This document shows positions 1 to 8,536 of a stretch of 45,000 bases of DNA, piece by piece. The stretch comes from Sphingobium lactosutens DS20 (GTDB lineage Bacteria > Pseudomonadota > Alphaproteobacteria > Sphingomonadales > Sphingomonadaceae): assembly GCF_000445105.1 (NCBI RefSeq), contig NZ_ATDP01000055.1:1-45000 (forward strand), written 5' to 3'. The notes below the pieces were generated by a model that was not told the DNA's origin, did no database searches, and saw only the letters and a program-made list of their open reading frames with translations. Made by a program: the position numbers and the translations under genes. The stretch's first letter is position 1; each line of letters starts with the position of its first letter.

Positions 1-25
1 GTGATTTTCCCCTAACTGACTTCAA

Positions 26-1138
26 TCAACCCGCGCGGGTGAAGTGGCGCAGCTTGTCCGGATCGATATCAACACCCAACCCAGGACCCGAGGGCAACCG
101 AATCTCGAAGTCCTTGATCTCGAGTTGGGTCTGCGTAAGCGTGTCGGCTAACACCCAGGGCCCTAGCAGTTCACATCCGAAGGGCATCGTCGGCAATGTG
201 GCATACACATGGAGAGCAGCAGCGGTGCCGATTGATGAATCCAACATGGTGCCCCCATAGGACGCAATGCCCGAGGCTTCCGCGATCGCAGCGACCTTGA
301 GGGTATTTGCCACCCCGCCCATGTTGCACAGCTTCAGCGAGAAGGCGTCGACGCAATGATGGCGCGCCAGTTCGAAGGCGGACGCCAGCGAGCTCAGGCT
401 TTCATCGGCCAGGATGGCCACCCCGTTGTCGGCCGACAGGCGCCGAAGCGCATCGAAGTTGCTGCGTGCCACCGGCTGTTCGACCAGTTCGACACCGGCC
501 GCCTCCAGGCGCGGAATCCACACCGATGCCGTGTTCTCATCCCAGGCCTGGTTGATATCGACCCGCACCGCAGCACGGTCACCGACGCGCTCGATAATCT
601 TCTCGATATGGCGCAAATCATCTGCCGGGGAGCGCACGCCAAGCTTGATCTTGAACCGGTTGTGCCGGCGCCGCTCGATCATTTCCTCGGCGATTGCGAT
701 GTCCCGCTGCGTGTCGCCGCTCGCCAGGGTCCAGGCAATGGGGATGCCCTGCTGGATCGCGCCGCCGATCAAATCGCTCAGCGGCAGGTTCAGAGAGCGT
801 GCCTTCAGATCATGCAGCGCAACGTCGATGGCCGCCTTGGCCGAATAGTTTCCGGTTACGGCGCGCTCCATTAAGTGCTGGAGCTCTCGCAGATTTGTCG
901 CGTCCTTGCCGATCAGGAGCGGCGCCAAGTACGTTTCGATGATGACCTTGATGGTTTCAGCGCATTCGGAACTCCAAGTCGGCCCACCTACGCTGCTGCC
1001 CTCGCCGATGCCGACAAGCCCGCCCGCACGGATCTGCACGATCGCATAGCTCTGCTTCTGCACCGTGGTAAACGACATCTGGATGGGACGCGAAGCTGGG
1101 ACGTCCACCAGCGTCACATCGATCGCTTCGATCTTCAT
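26..1138 (-). CDS. clcB: Chloromuconate cycloisomerase ClcB
   Basis: A 370-residue enolase-superfamily protein that converts chloro-cis,cis-muconate to a dienelactone, the second step of the modified ortho pathway for chlorocatechols. The K-x-K motif is at residues 163-165, the metal ligands are near D194, E220 and D245, and the opposite catalytic lysine is near K269 (SLKLCNMGG). Its start overlaps the end of clcA by 4 bases (ATGA), so the two are cotranscribed leftward. From memory, length and sequence agree closely with ClcB of pseudomonad plasmid pAC27/ICEclc. clcD and clcE would be expected beyond the left edge. Plain CatB is the alternative, but the ClcA/ClcR neighbours argue for the chlorinated substrate. 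Confidence 0.95.
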   Translation of the reverse strand: MKIEAIDVTLVDVPASRPIQMSFTTVQKQSYAIVQIRAGGLVGIGEGSSVGGPTWSSECAETIKVIIETYLAPLLIGKDATNLRELQHLMERAVTGNYSAKAAIDVALHDLKARSLNLPLSDLIGGAIQQGIPIAWTLASGDTQRDIAIAEEMIERRRHNRFKIKLGVRSPADDLRHIEKIIERVGDRAAVRVDINQAWDENTASVWIPRLEAAGVELVEQPVARSNFDALRRLSADNGVAILADESLSSLASAFELARHHCVDAFSLKLCNMGGVANTLKVAAIAEASGIASYGGTMLDSSIGTAAALHVYATLPTMPFGCELLGPWVLADTLTQTQLEIKDFEIRLPSGPGLGVDIDPDKLRHFTRAG

Positions 1139-1917
1139 GCCACTGTCTCCGTAGCCGACTTGCGTTGCTCGGCCTGCTCACGCTCGATTACGAAGTCCAG
1201 GGTCATGACCCGCACCCCGTCCTCGATCGTCTCGGGCGTAATCAGGTCGGGGGTGACGCCGTGACAGCAGTCATCGTCCACCCATTTGCCCCCTTCGAAG
1301 TAGTATTGCGTGGTCAACGGTTCGAAACCGTCCTTGCGCACCTTGAAGTGCACGTGCGCCGGACGCCAGGTATGGCTGCCCAGGTGGCCCAGCAGACGCC
1401 CAGTCGGCCCCTCGTAGGGGATCTGGTATGGCACTGGCATCGTGGTGCGCACGCGATAGTTGCCCTGGGAATCCGTCACGAGTTTTCCGCGGTAGTAGTC
1501 CACGGGGATGTTGTCGTGGATCCCGCTGTACAAGCCATCAGGCGTCGAGTGCCACACGTCGATGACAGCGCCAGCGAGCAACTCGCCCGTGTCCGAGCGC
1601 ACCGTACCGCGAATGATCAGCGGTTTGTGGTCGTCGGTATCGTAGGTCTTGAGGACGCCTTCAACTACAGGAGCACCTTCCAGGAAGTACGGCCCCTGGA
1701 TCGCAGGCGCAGAGGTCCGCGAGCGCTGCGCCTTGCCTTCGATGATGGTGCTGTTCAGGAAAACGTCCAGAAGCAGCGCGGTTTCCCGCGTCTGTGCGAC
1801 CTCGGTGAGATAGTCGACACCCGCGCGGTATTCGGCTTCCGTGACGCGCTTGTCCAGCAAAATTTTGCGTACTGCCTCGACGATCGCGCCTGCGACCTCG
1901 GCAACTCGTTTATCCAT
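1135..1917 (-). CDS. clcA: Chlorocatechol 1,2-dioxygenase ClcA
   Basis: A 260-residue intradiol dioxygenase that opens (chloro)catechol between the hydroxyls to give (chloro)muconate. The non-haem Fe(III) ligands of the family are visible: Y130, Y164, H188 and H190 (RPAHVHF). The short length matches chlorocatechol dioxygenases rather than the roughly 310-residue CatA enzymes. A purine-rich ribosome site (AAGGAGACGAG, minus strand) precedes the ATG. It is the first gene of the leftward clc operon and is divergent from clcR. Codon use is less GC-rich than in genes right of the IS element, in line with transfer from another genus. Confidence 0.96.
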   Translation of the reverse strand: MDKRVAEVAGAIVEAVRKILLDKRVTEAEYRAGVDYLTEVAQTRETALLLDVFLNSTIIEGKAQRSRTSAPAIQGPYFLEGAPVVEGVLKTYDTDDHKPLIIRGTVRSDTGELLAGAVIDVWHSTPDGLYSGIHDNIPVDYYRGKLVTDSQGNYRVRTTMPVPYQIPYEGPTGRLLGHLGSHTWRPAHVHFKVRKDGFEPLTTQYYFEGGKWVDDDCCHGVTPDLITPETIEDGVRVMTLDFVIEREQAEQRKSATETVA

Positions 1918-2028
1918 GACTCGTCTCCTTTCAAGATCTCATGGTTGAAACACCGATGAGTTGGTGCTTCAAACATGAATGCTAAGATTCGCGTGTCATG
2001 CGGTCCAATACTTTTTTTAGCCTTTGCA

Positions 2029-2043
2029 ATACGGGATCGGTAT
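2029..2043. promoter_or_regulatory. ClcR recognition site (ATAC-N7-GTAT)
   Basis: The clcA-clcR spacer (1918-2085) contains a perfect ATAC-N7-GTAT dyad. This is the recognition element described for the CatR/ClcR/TfdR group of LysR regulators. It lies about 110-125 bases upstream of the clcA start and 43 bases upstream of the clcR start, as expected for activation of clcA and autorepression of clcR. Confidence 0.8.
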
Positions 2044-2085
2044 GGCTTAGCGGTGTTCACCCCTAGGGAAAACCAGAGGTCTTAA

Positions 2086-2970
2086 ATGGAATTTCGGCAG
2101 CTTCGCTATTTCATCGCGGTCGCAGAAGAGGGAAATATCGGTGCTGCGGCAAGACGCCTGCATATTTCCCAGCCGCCCATTACCCGCCAAATACAGGCCC
2201 TGGAACAGGATCTCGGCGTGGTGCTGTTTGAACGCACGCACCGCGGCGTCGAATTGACGGCAGCGGGTACAACATTTTTAGAGGATGCCAGGCGCCTACT
2301 GCACGTTACCGAGATCTCAAGGGTGAGATCACGTGCAGCATCGCGCGGTGAAATCGGGGAATTGCGCGTCGCCTATTTCGGAACCGTCGTTTTGCATACG
2401 CTACCGCTGCTGCTGCGGCAACTCTTGTCGGTTGCTCCCTCGGCAACTGTGTCCTTGACGCAGATGAGCAAGAACCGCCAGATTGAAGCGCTGGACGCTG
2501 GCACCATCGATATCGGGTTCGGGCGTTTCTACCCCTATCAGGAGGGTGTAGTTGTCCGAAACGTAACCAATGAGAGGCTATTTCTGGGTGCGCAAAAGTC
2601 GCGCGCTCGCTCGTTTGGTGAGCAAGTTCATTGCAGCGCGCTTCGTAACGAGCCCTTGATCCTGTTCCCGCGAGAAGGACGCCCCAGTTTCGCAGCCGAA
2701 GTCATCGGCGTATTCAAAAACGCGCGAGTGGAGCCAAAGGTTGTCGCCATAGTTGAAGACGTCAATGCAGCCATGGCTCTGGCGTTGGCCGGCGTCGGCG
2801 TGACAATTGTTCCCGAGACAGTAGCCATGATTTCGTGGCCTGACTTCGGCTTCACTGAACTCGTGGGCTCCAAGGCCACTGTACCGGTCAGTTGTATCTA
2901 CCGTCACGATCACATTGCGCCGATTCTGAAAACATTCTTGAACTTGCTACCTATTCGAGAATCGCAATAG
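2086..2970 (+). CDS. clcR: LysR regulator ClcR
   Basis: A 294-residue LysR-type regulator. An N-terminal winged helix-turn-helix (about residues 1-60, with AARRLHISQPPITRQIQALE) is followed by an effector-binding domain. In the clc system ClcR activates clcABDE in response to 2-chloromuconate. It is divergent from clcA across a spacer holding the dyad at 2029-2043. Length and sequence match my recollection of ClcR from pAC27/ICEclc. The AGAGG upstream of the ATG is a reasonable ribosome site. Confidence 0.94.
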   Translation: MEFRQLRYFIAVAEEGNIGAAARRLHISQPPITRQIQALEQDLGVVLFERTHRGVELTAAGTTFLEDARRLLHVTEISRVRSRAASRGEIGELRVAYFGTVVLHTLPLLLRQLLSVAPSATVSLTQMSKNRQIEALDAGTIDIGFGRFYPYQEGVVVRNVTNERLFLGAQKSRARSFGEQVHCSALRNEPLILFPREGRPSFAAEVIGVFKNARVEPKVVAIVEDVNAAMALALAGVGVTIVPETVAMISWPDFGFTELVGSKATVPVSCIYRHDHIAPILKTFLNLLPIRESQ

Positions 2971-3113
2971 ATGCCAATCGTTAGGTTGTCGACCCCGCAA
3001 TTCGGCATAACACTGGCCGTAAAGCGGGCATCAATCGCTGTACTCCAACTCTTACTGCGACATGGCTCACGCTAAAAGGAAGGCACGCGCAGCGAGGGCA
3101 ATGCCCGACGCAA

Positions 3114-3724
3114 TCAGCGCCGGGCCACCGCTATCAGTACTCCGAAGCCGACCAGCCGCCCGCCGAAGGCACGGTCGATCCAATGGCGGAAAGCCAGCAG
3201 ACGATCGCGCACGGCACCGGCAGAGAAGCATAAGGCCACCAGGCTAAACCAGCCCATGTGCGCCGCAGCGATGAAAGCGCCATAGCCAATCTGCACTGCC
3301 AGCGGAGTGTCGGGCCGCACCACCTGCATAAACAGGCTGACGATGAATACCGTGGCTTTGGGGTTCAGCGTATTGGTCAGGAAACCGGTACGCAGCGCAG
3401 CGCCATCCGAGAGCGGTGCCATACGCTTTTCGGTCAGTGCGCCGCCAGCTTTCGTGCACAGCATTTTTATGCCGAGATAAATTAGATAGGCAGCACCGAC
3501 CAGTTGATGGTGTTAAACAACCAAAGCGATTGCTGGATTAGCAGGCCCACGCCGATCAACGTATAGGTGATATGTACCAGTATGCCTAAGCCTATGCCCA
3601 ATGCGGTCAGCACGCCCGCGCGGCGCGACAGCATCAAGCTATTGCGCGTAACCGTTGCAAAGTCCGGCCCAGGGCTGATGACGGCCAGCAAGGTGATTGT
3701 GACGACAGCTATTAATTCGGTCAT
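3114..3724 (-). pseudogene. LysE/RhtB-family exporter, frameshifted
   Basis: Two adjacent minus-strand frames together make one LysE/RhtB amino-acid exporter of about 204 residues. The N-terminal part (3724 to 3482) has the family signature ISPGPDFATVTRNSL and two membrane segments. It runs out of frame after FNTINW. The C-terminal part continues with GAAYLIYLGIK and LNPKATVFIVSLFMQ and ends at 3114. The total of 611 bases is one short of a multiple of three, so one lost base near 3500-3507 explains the break. It is either a decayed gene or a sequencing error. It lies downstream of and convergent with clcR inside the acquired segment. Confidence 0.8.
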
Positions 3725-4020
3725 TGGCGTATCCGGTCGGAAACAATGAAATTAAGGCAGATGATATTCAAAATCAACGTGAAGGAATATCGATCTTTCC
3801 GGCCAATAATGGAGAACTGAATTCGACATCTTCCGGTACGCGTCAGCCTTCCTAGCGGGTGCTACGCTGTTTCGAGGCTGCCGCCCACTTGGAGAATTCA
3901 GCCGTGCGATGGTCGAGTCGCATCTAACCCACGGCGCAGTCAACCGCGTGGCACGTTCACTCGAAAACGCATCGCGGTAGCGTGAGCAGCGTAGCCGGCG
4001 CGTCCTCCTGCACAAAGGGG
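3725..4020. other. Non-coding stretch between LysE remnant and IS6100
   Basis: About 296 bases with no convincing gene. The long minus-strand frame here is an antisense extension through the transposase. A short plus-strand frame ending in a stop near 3990 does not resemble anything I know. It probably holds the promoter of the LysE gene and then sequence cut off by the IS6100-mediated rearrangement. Confidence 0.5.
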
Positions 4021-4900
4021 GGCTCTGTTGCAAAAATCGTGAAGCTTGAGCATGCTTGGCGGAGATTGGACGGACGGAACGATGACGGATTTCAAGTGGC
4101 GCCATTTCCAGGGTGATGTGATCCTGTGGGCGGTGCGCTGGTATTGTCGCTATCCGATCAGCTATCGCGACCTTGAGGAAATGCTGGCGGAACGCGGCAT
4201 TTCGGTCGACCATACGACGATCTATCGCTGGGTCCAGTGCTACGCCCCGGAGATGGAGAAGCGGCTGCGCTGGTTCTGGCGGCGTGGCTTTGATCCGAGC
4301 TGGCGCCTGGATGAAACCTACGTCAAGGTGCGGGGCAAGTGGACCTACCTGTACCGGGCAGTCGACAAGCGGGGCGACACGATCGATTTCTACCTGTCGC
4401 CGACCCGCAGCGCCAAGGCAGCGAAGCGGTTCCTGGGCAAGGCCCTGCGAGGCCTGAAGCACTGGGAAAAGCCTGCCACGCTCAATACCGACAAAGCGCC
4501 GAGCTATGGTGCAGCGATCACCGAATTGAAGCGCGAAGGAAAGCTGGACCGGGAGACGGCCCACCGGCAGGTGAAGTATCTCAATAACGTGATCGAGGCC
4601 GATCACGGAAAGCTCAAGATACTGATCAAGCCGGTGCGCGGTTTCAAATCGATCCCCACGGCCTATGCCACGATCAAGGGATTCGAAGTCATGCGAGCCC
4701 TGCGCAAAGGACAGGCTCGCCCCTGGTGCCTGCAGCCCGGCATCAGGGGCGAGGTGCGCCTTGTGGAGAGAGCTTTTGGCATTGGGCCCTCGGCGCTGAC
4801 GGAGGCCATGGGCATGCTCAACCACCATTTCGCAGCAGCCGCCTGATCGGCGCAGAGCGACAGCCTACCTCTGACTGCCGCCAATCTTTGCAACAGAGCC
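4021..4900 (+). mobile_element. IS6100 (IS6 family), complete
   Basis: An 880-base element with perfect 14-base terminal inverted repeats: GGCTCTGTTGCAAA at 4021-4034 and its complement at 4887-4900. Size, ends and transposase are those of IS6100, which is widespread in xenobiotic-degrading sphingomonads. The 8 bases on each side (CAAAGGGG and CCCCTCCG) are not a direct repeat, so the copy does not sit in a simple insertion. It marks the junction between the clc segment and the resident sequence. Confidence 0.96.
4082..4846 (+). CDS. tnpA: IS6100 transposase (DDE, IS6 family)
   Basis: The family start is the ATG of MTDFKWRHFQGDVIL at 4082, giving 254 residues; the open frame itself extends 12 codons further upstream. 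An N-terminal helix-turn-helix (YPISYRDLEEMLAERGISVDH) precedes the DDE catalytic domain, with the first Asp in WRLDETYVKV, the second in LNTDKAPSY and the Glu in NNVIEADHGKLK. It performs replicative transposition through cointegrates, and pairs of IS6100 copies often mobilise intervening DNA. All catalytic residues are present and there is no frameshift, so it should be active. Confidence 0.95.
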   Translation: MTDFKWRHFQGDVILWAVRWYCRYPISYRDLEEMLAERGISVDHTTIYRWVQCYAPEMEKRLRWFWRRGFDPSWRLDETYVKVRGKWTYLYRAVDKRGDTIDFYLSPTRSAKAAKRFLGKALRGLKHWEKPATLNTDKAPSYGAAITELKREGKLDRETAHRQVKYLNNVIEADHGKLKILIKPVRGFKSIPTAYATIKGFEVMRALRKGQARPWCLQPGIRGEVRLVERAFGIGPSALTEAMGMLNHHFAAAA

Positions 4901-4951
4901 CCCCTCCGAAACATTCTGCCTCTTGAAGTAATATTGGAAACAGGGGTCTTC

Positions 4952-5800
4952 ATGCCATCCATCCGTAGCCTTGTGGCCGCGACTTTTGTCGCGTCCCTGT
5001 CCTTTGCGGCATCCGCCCAGGCGCAGGAGGTGGAGGATCACAGCAACCTCACGGTCGGCGTCGGCGCCGCCGTGATACCAAGCTATGAAGGGTCCGACGA
5101 TTATCGCGTCATTCCCGTGCCGCAGCTGCGCGGCAAGGTGCATGATTTCGCGTTCTGGACGCGCGGGCCGGCCCTGTTCGTCGATGTCATCCCCAATCGC
5201 AGCGACGACGGCATCGATGTGCAGCTTGGCCCCGTGGTCGGCGCACGGTTCGATCGCACCAGCCGCAAGCGCACCAAGGACGACGCGGTCGCCGCGCTGG
5301 GCAAGCTCGACACCGCGATCGAGGTGGGCGGTTTCGTCGGCATCGGCAAGACCGGCGTCATCACCAGCGCCTATGACAATTTGTCGGCGCGCGTCACCAT
5401 CACCAAGGATGTGGCCGGCGCGCATGACAGCATGATCGTGACGCCTGCGATCGAATATTTCACCCCCCTGTCGATCCGCAGCTTTGTCGGTCTGGGCGTG
5501 TCGGCCGATTATGTCGGCAAGAAATATGGCCGCTATTATTTCGACGTGACGCCCGATCAGGCGGTGGCGAGCGGGCTGCCGGCCTATGATCGCGCCGGCG
5601 ACGGGTCGGGCTTTCGCAAGATCAACCTCAACCTGACCGGCGGCTATTCCCTGTCGGGTGACATCCGGCGGGGCTGGACGCTCTTTGCGCTTGGCGGCTA
5701 TTCGCGCATGCTTGGCGATTATGCGGACTCGCCGGTGGTCGCGATTGCAGGGTCGAAGAATCAGTGGATCGGCGCAGTCGGGGTCGGCTACACCTTCTAA
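4952..5800 (+). CDS. MipA/OmpV family outer-membrane protein
   Basis: A 282-residue protein with a Sec signal peptide (about residues 1-24, ending ASAQA) and a C-terminal phenylalanine (VGVGYTF) typical of outer-membrane beta-barrels. Family features include the early VGVGAAVIPSYEGSDDYR segment and repeated GPVVGARF and GGYSRML strands. MipA in E. coli is linked to murein-synthesising complexes and OmpV-like proteins are porin-like; the role here is not known. I chose the ATG at 4952, preceded by CAGGGG, over an in-frame ATG six codons earlier. It begins only 51 bases right of IS6100, so its original promoter may have been lost. Confidence 0.88.
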   Translation: MPSIRSLVAATFVASLSFAASAQAQEVEDHSNLTVGVGAAVIPSYEGSDDYRVIPVPQLRGKVHDFAFWTRGPALFVDVIPNRSDDGIDVQLGPVVGARFDRTSRKRTKDDAVAALGKLDTAIEVGGFVGIGKTGVITSAYDNLSARVTITKDVAGAHDSMIVTPAIEYFTPLSIRSFVGLGVSADYVGKKYGRYYFDVTPDQAVASGLPAYDRAGDGSGFRKINLNLTGGYSLSGDIRRGWTLFALGGYSRMLGDYADSPVVAIAGSKNQWIGAVGVGYTF

Positions 5801-5848
5801 GCGCCATTCTGCCTTGTTCCTTGGGGGTGACGCCCCACATAAGGCGCT
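5800..5848 (+). terminator. Nested hairpin after mipA-like gene
   Basis: AGCGCC at 5800-5805 can pair with GGCGCT at 5843-5848, enclosing an inner TGGGG/CCCCA stem around 5822-5837. No U-tract follows, so it is only a possible terminator or RNA-processing structure between the mipA-like gene and the thioredoxin gene. Confidence 0.35.
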
Positions 5849-5893
5849 GTAAGGCAGCGGCCTTGACGGACCAAATTGGCAGGAGATGACGAC

Positions 5894-6805
5894 GTGGCGA
5901 CCCTGGGACTGAGCGACACCGAAAAGGCGGCGGTTGAGGCGTTTCGCCGCGATGTCGTCGATCCTTCGCGCACCAGCCTGGTCATTGTCGATTTCTGGGC
6001 GGAATGGTGCGGACCGTGCAAGCAGCTGACCCCGGTCATCGAAAAGGTCTGCGCCGACTATGCCGCCAAGGGCGTCAAGCTGGTCAAGGTCAATGTCGAT
6101 GAAAATGGCTTTATCGCAAGCCAGTTTCGCGTGCAGTCCATACCCACGGTCTACGCCGTGTTTCAGGGTCAGCCAGTAGCCGATCTGTCGCAGGCGCGGA
6201 CAGAAGGACAGTTCAAGCAATATCTCGACCAGTTGCTGGCCCAGCTGCCGATCGAATCCGATGAAAAGGCGCTGCAACAGGAAGTAGCACCGTTGATCGC
6301 CATGGGTGAGGAGATGCTCGCGGGCGGCGAACATGAGCGCGCCCTGTCGATCTTTTCCCAGATCGCGGAGATGGACCCGGACAATGCCGAGGTCATCAGC
6401 GGCCAGGCGCGCGCCCTGATCGCGCTTGGCCAGTTGGACGAAGCCGAAGCGCTGATCGCCAGCCTGTCGCCGGACGTGGCGAAGCATCCGGCCATCGATC
6501 AGGCCCGCGCGGCGATCGCGCTGAAGCGCGAAGCGCGACCGATGGCTGATCTGTCGGATCTGGAAGCCAAAGTCGCGGCCGATCCCGACGATCATCAGGC
6601 GCGGTTCGATCTTGCCGCGGGCCTGATGGGCAATGGCGACCGTGACGGCGCGGCCGACATGCTTCTGGAAAGCGTCCGACGCGACCGCGCCTGGAACGAT
6701 GGCGCGGCGCGCGCGCAACTGGTCAAGATTTTCGAGGCGGTGGGCCTGGAAGATCCCTGGGTGGCGGCGCAACGGCGCAAGCTGTCGCAGATATTGTTCG
6801 CGTAA
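5894..6805 (+). CDS. Thioredoxin-domain/TPR co-chaperone (CnoX/YbbN-like)
   Basis: A 303-residue protein with an N-terminal thioredoxin fold carrying WCGPCK (C39, C42) and the cis-proline loop QSIPTVYAVF. About 180 residues of TPR-like helical repeats follow (ERALSIFSQIAEMDPDNAEV and similar). This is the CnoX/YbbN architecture, a redox-regulated holdase co-chaperone in E. coli. Unlike E. coli CnoX (SxxC), both cysteines are present, so it may be an active reductase. I chose the GTG at 5894 because AGGAG lies 8 bases upstream; a TTG at 5876 is the alternative. The LON-domain gene follows after 5 bases. Confidence 0.9.
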   Translation: MATLGLSDTEKAAVEAFRRDVVDPSRTSLVIVDFWAEWCGPCKQLTPVIEKVCADYAAKGVKLVKVNVDENGFIASQFRVQSIPTVYAVFQGQPVADLSQARTEGQFKQYLDQLLAQLPIESDEKALQQEVAPLIAMGEEMLAGGEHERALSIFSQIAEMDPDNAEVISGQARALIALGQLDEAEALIASLSPDVAKHPAIDQARAAIALKREARPMADLSDLEAKVAADPDDHQARFDLAAGLMGNGDRDGAADMLLESVRRDRAWNDGAARAQLVKIFEAVGLEDPWVAAQRRKLSQILFA

Positions 6806-6810
6806 CGGCG

Positions 6811-7425
6811 ATGGCGGCGACGCGCGTCTCCATCTTTCCCTTGTCCGGGGCTTTGCTGCTGCCGGGCATGGACTTGCCGCTGCACATTTTCGAGCCGCGC
6901 TATCGCGCCCTTATCCACGACGCGATGGCGCGCGATCGCCGGATCGGCATGATCCAGCCGCGCGGCGAAGGCCCGGTGCCGACGCTCTATGATGTCGGGT
7001 GCCTGGGGCATGTGAGCCATATCGAGGCGCTGGAGGATGGCCGCTTCAACATCATCCTGACGGGACTTGCGCGCTTCCGGGTTCTGCGCGAGTTGCCGGT
7101 CGCGACGCAATTCCGCCAGATCGAGGCGGAGATAGAGCAGGCGCCGGACGAGGACGAAGTGCTGTCGGCCGTGGAGCGCGCGGCGCTGGAGCAGGAATCG
7201 CGGCGTTTTGCCGACATGCTGGGCTATGTCGTCGACTGGACGGCGGTGTCGCGGCTGGATGACGTCGCTCTGGTGAATGGCATCGCCCAGATCGCGCCCT
7301 TTGATCCTGCATCCAAACAGACGCTGCTGGAAGCCGACAGCCTGTCCGAACGATCGGAACGGATCATTCAGCTGATGCAGATCATCGGGCGGATCGAGCG
7401 CGACGGCGGCGCGACGTTGCAATGA
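6811..7425 (+). CDS. LON substrate-binding domain protein
   Basis: A 204-residue stand-alone LON N-terminal domain, without the ATPase and protease parts of Lon. Typical motifs are FPLSGALLLPGMDLPLHIFEPRYRALI near the start and GCLGHVSHIEALEDGRFNIILTGLARFRV. Such proteins are common in proteobacteria and are thought to recognise protein substrates, but their role is not settled. It sits between the thioredoxin/TPR gene and the trm112 gene and overlaps the latter by 4 bases (ATGA), which suggests a small protein-quality operon. Confidence 0.9.
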   Translation: MAATRVSIFPLSGALLLPGMDLPLHIFEPRYRALIHDAMARDRRIGMIQPRGEGPVPTLYDVGCLGHVSHIEALEDGRFNIILTGLARFRVLRELPVATQFRQIEAEIEQAPDEDEVLSAVERAALEQESRRFADMLGYVVDWTAVSRLDDVALVNGIAQIAPFDPASKQTLLEADSLSERSERIIQLMQIIGRIERDGGATLQ

Positions 7426-7613
7426 ACGATGCGACCGATGAGGCCCCGCCAATAGACCCATGGCTGCTGGGCAAGCTGGTCTGCCCGGTGACACGCACGC
7501 CACTGCGCTGGGATGGCGGGAGGCAGGCTCTCGTGTCAGACGCGGCCATGCTCGCCTTTCCCGTGCGCGATGGCGTGCCGGTGCTGGTGGCGCGGGAAGC
7601 GTCTGCGCTGTAA
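7422..7613 (+). CDS. Trm112 family protein
   Basis: A 63-residue protein with the Trm112/YcaR core: LLGKLVCPVTRTPLRWD, then ALVSDAAMLAFPVRDGVPVLV. In eukaryotes Trm112 activates methyltransferases; bacterial homologues are small and mostly unassigned. Only one cysteine of the usual zinc-binding set remains, which is normal for proteobacterial members. It overlaps the LON-domain gene by ATGA. Confidence 0.9.
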   Translation: MNDATDEAPPIDPWLLGKLVCPVTRTPLRWDGGRQALVSDAAMLAFPVRDGVPVLVAREASAL

Positions 7614-7682
7614 GGCGCGGTTAAGCAGCCGCTGTTAGGAGGTGCCTCGCGCCGAGCCGTCACAGCTGTTAGGGTGATCCCG

Positions 7683-8072
7683 ATGTTCTTGCAATTGGCC
7701 CTTCTTGGTCTGGCGACCCCGCGCGTCGCGGCCGCAACGGCTGCTCCGCCAGCCGCCAACCCGGTCCCTCTGGTGGAAACCCGGGGATTGACCTGCGCCG
7801 ATGAAAGCTCCGTTCGCGATATCGTGATTGATTTCACGGCGGGTCGCTGGCGCGAAGCCGGGCGCGAATGGAGCAAGATCGTCGCGCAGGACGATGCGAC
7901 GATCACATTGGTCAAGCAGGGCGGCGGGCTGCTGAGCGACCTGCGCCGGGTGGAGCAGTTGGACCGTGCGACGCTGGTGCTGTCGACCGAACTGCACACG
8001 GGCCTGATCGACGAGAAGCGCGCCTATCATTGCCGCATCGTGCCGCCTTTCGATGCGGAACGACAGATTTAA
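7683..8072 (+). CDS. Exported hypothetical protein
   Basis: A 129-residue protein I do not recognise. It begins with a hydrophobic signal peptide (MFLQLALLGLATPRVAAATA) and then a short globular region containing two cysteines (LTCADESS and YHCRIVPP) that could form a disulfide in the periplasm. The ATG at 7683 is preceded by AGGGTG; a GTG three codons earlier is the alternative. It is convergent with the ridA-like gene 12 bases away. Confidence 0.65.
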   Translation: MFLQLALLGLATPRVAAATAAPPAANPVPLVETRGLTCADESSVRDIVIDFTAGRWREAGREWSKIVAQDDATITLVKQGGGLLSDLRRVEQLDRATLVLSTELHTGLIDEKRAYHCRIVPPFDAERQI

Positions 8073-8084
8073 GACAGCGCTACC

Positions 8085-8516
8085 TCATCGCAGCGCGGCG
8101 ATACATTCGACTTCGAGCGGCGCTCCCAGCGCCAGGCCATTCGCGCCGAAGGCGCTGCGGGCGGGCAGGCGCTTGCCCTTGAAATAGGGCGGATAGGCCG
8201 CGTTGAACCGTGGCCAGTCCGTCATGTCGGCCAGCATCACCGTGCATTTGACGACGTCGCCATAATCCAGCCCGTTCGATGTCAGGATCGCGCCGATCGC
8301 GTCCATCGCGCCTTTGACGGCGGCATCGAATCCGTCGGTATGCCGATCCATGCCTTCAGGCACCTGACCGATCTGGCCGGACAGGAAAAGAAGGCCGCCC
8401 GCGGGCACGGCAGGCGAAAATGGCAATTGCGCCGGCATAGGCGGTGGGGCGGCGGCGGGCTGGGCCAAGGCCGGCGCAGCGGTGAACAGCAGAAGAGCGG
8501 TCATGGCAGTTTTCAT
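8085..8516 (-). CDS. Exported RidA/YjgF-family deaminase
   Basis: A 143-residue protein with a Sec signal peptide (MKTAMTALLLFTAAPALAQ) followed by a RidA domain: LLFLSGQIGQVPEG, GDVVKCTVMLADMTDWPRFNAAY, and the late segment LPARSAFGANGLALGAPLEVECIA carrying the substrate-binding arginine. RidA proteins hydrolyse reactive enamines and imines released by PLP enzymes. It is the last gene of a leftward run after two Tat-exported PLP enzymes, with a 20-base gap, so it probably protects against or completes their reactions in the periplasm. Most RidA proteins are cytosolic. Confidence 0.85.
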   Translation of the reverse strand: MKTAMTALLLFTAAPALAQPAAAPPPMPAQLPFSPAVPAGGLLFLSGQIGQVPEGMDRHTDGFDAAVKGAMDAIGAILTSNGLDYGDVVKCTVMLADMTDWPRFNAAYPPYFKGKRLPARSAFGANGLALGAPLEVECIAALR

Positions 8517-8536
8517 GGTGATCTTTCCTTCAGGGG

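Noticed and set aside
3752..4828. 358-codon minus-strand frame across IS6100
   Set aside because: It is antisense to the intact IS6100 transposase and has no family resemblance; a long shadow frame in high-GC DNA.
4865..6772. 635-codon minus-strand frame
   Set aside because: It is antisense to the mipA-like and thioredoxin/TPR genes and shows no domain; composition is typical of a shadow frame.
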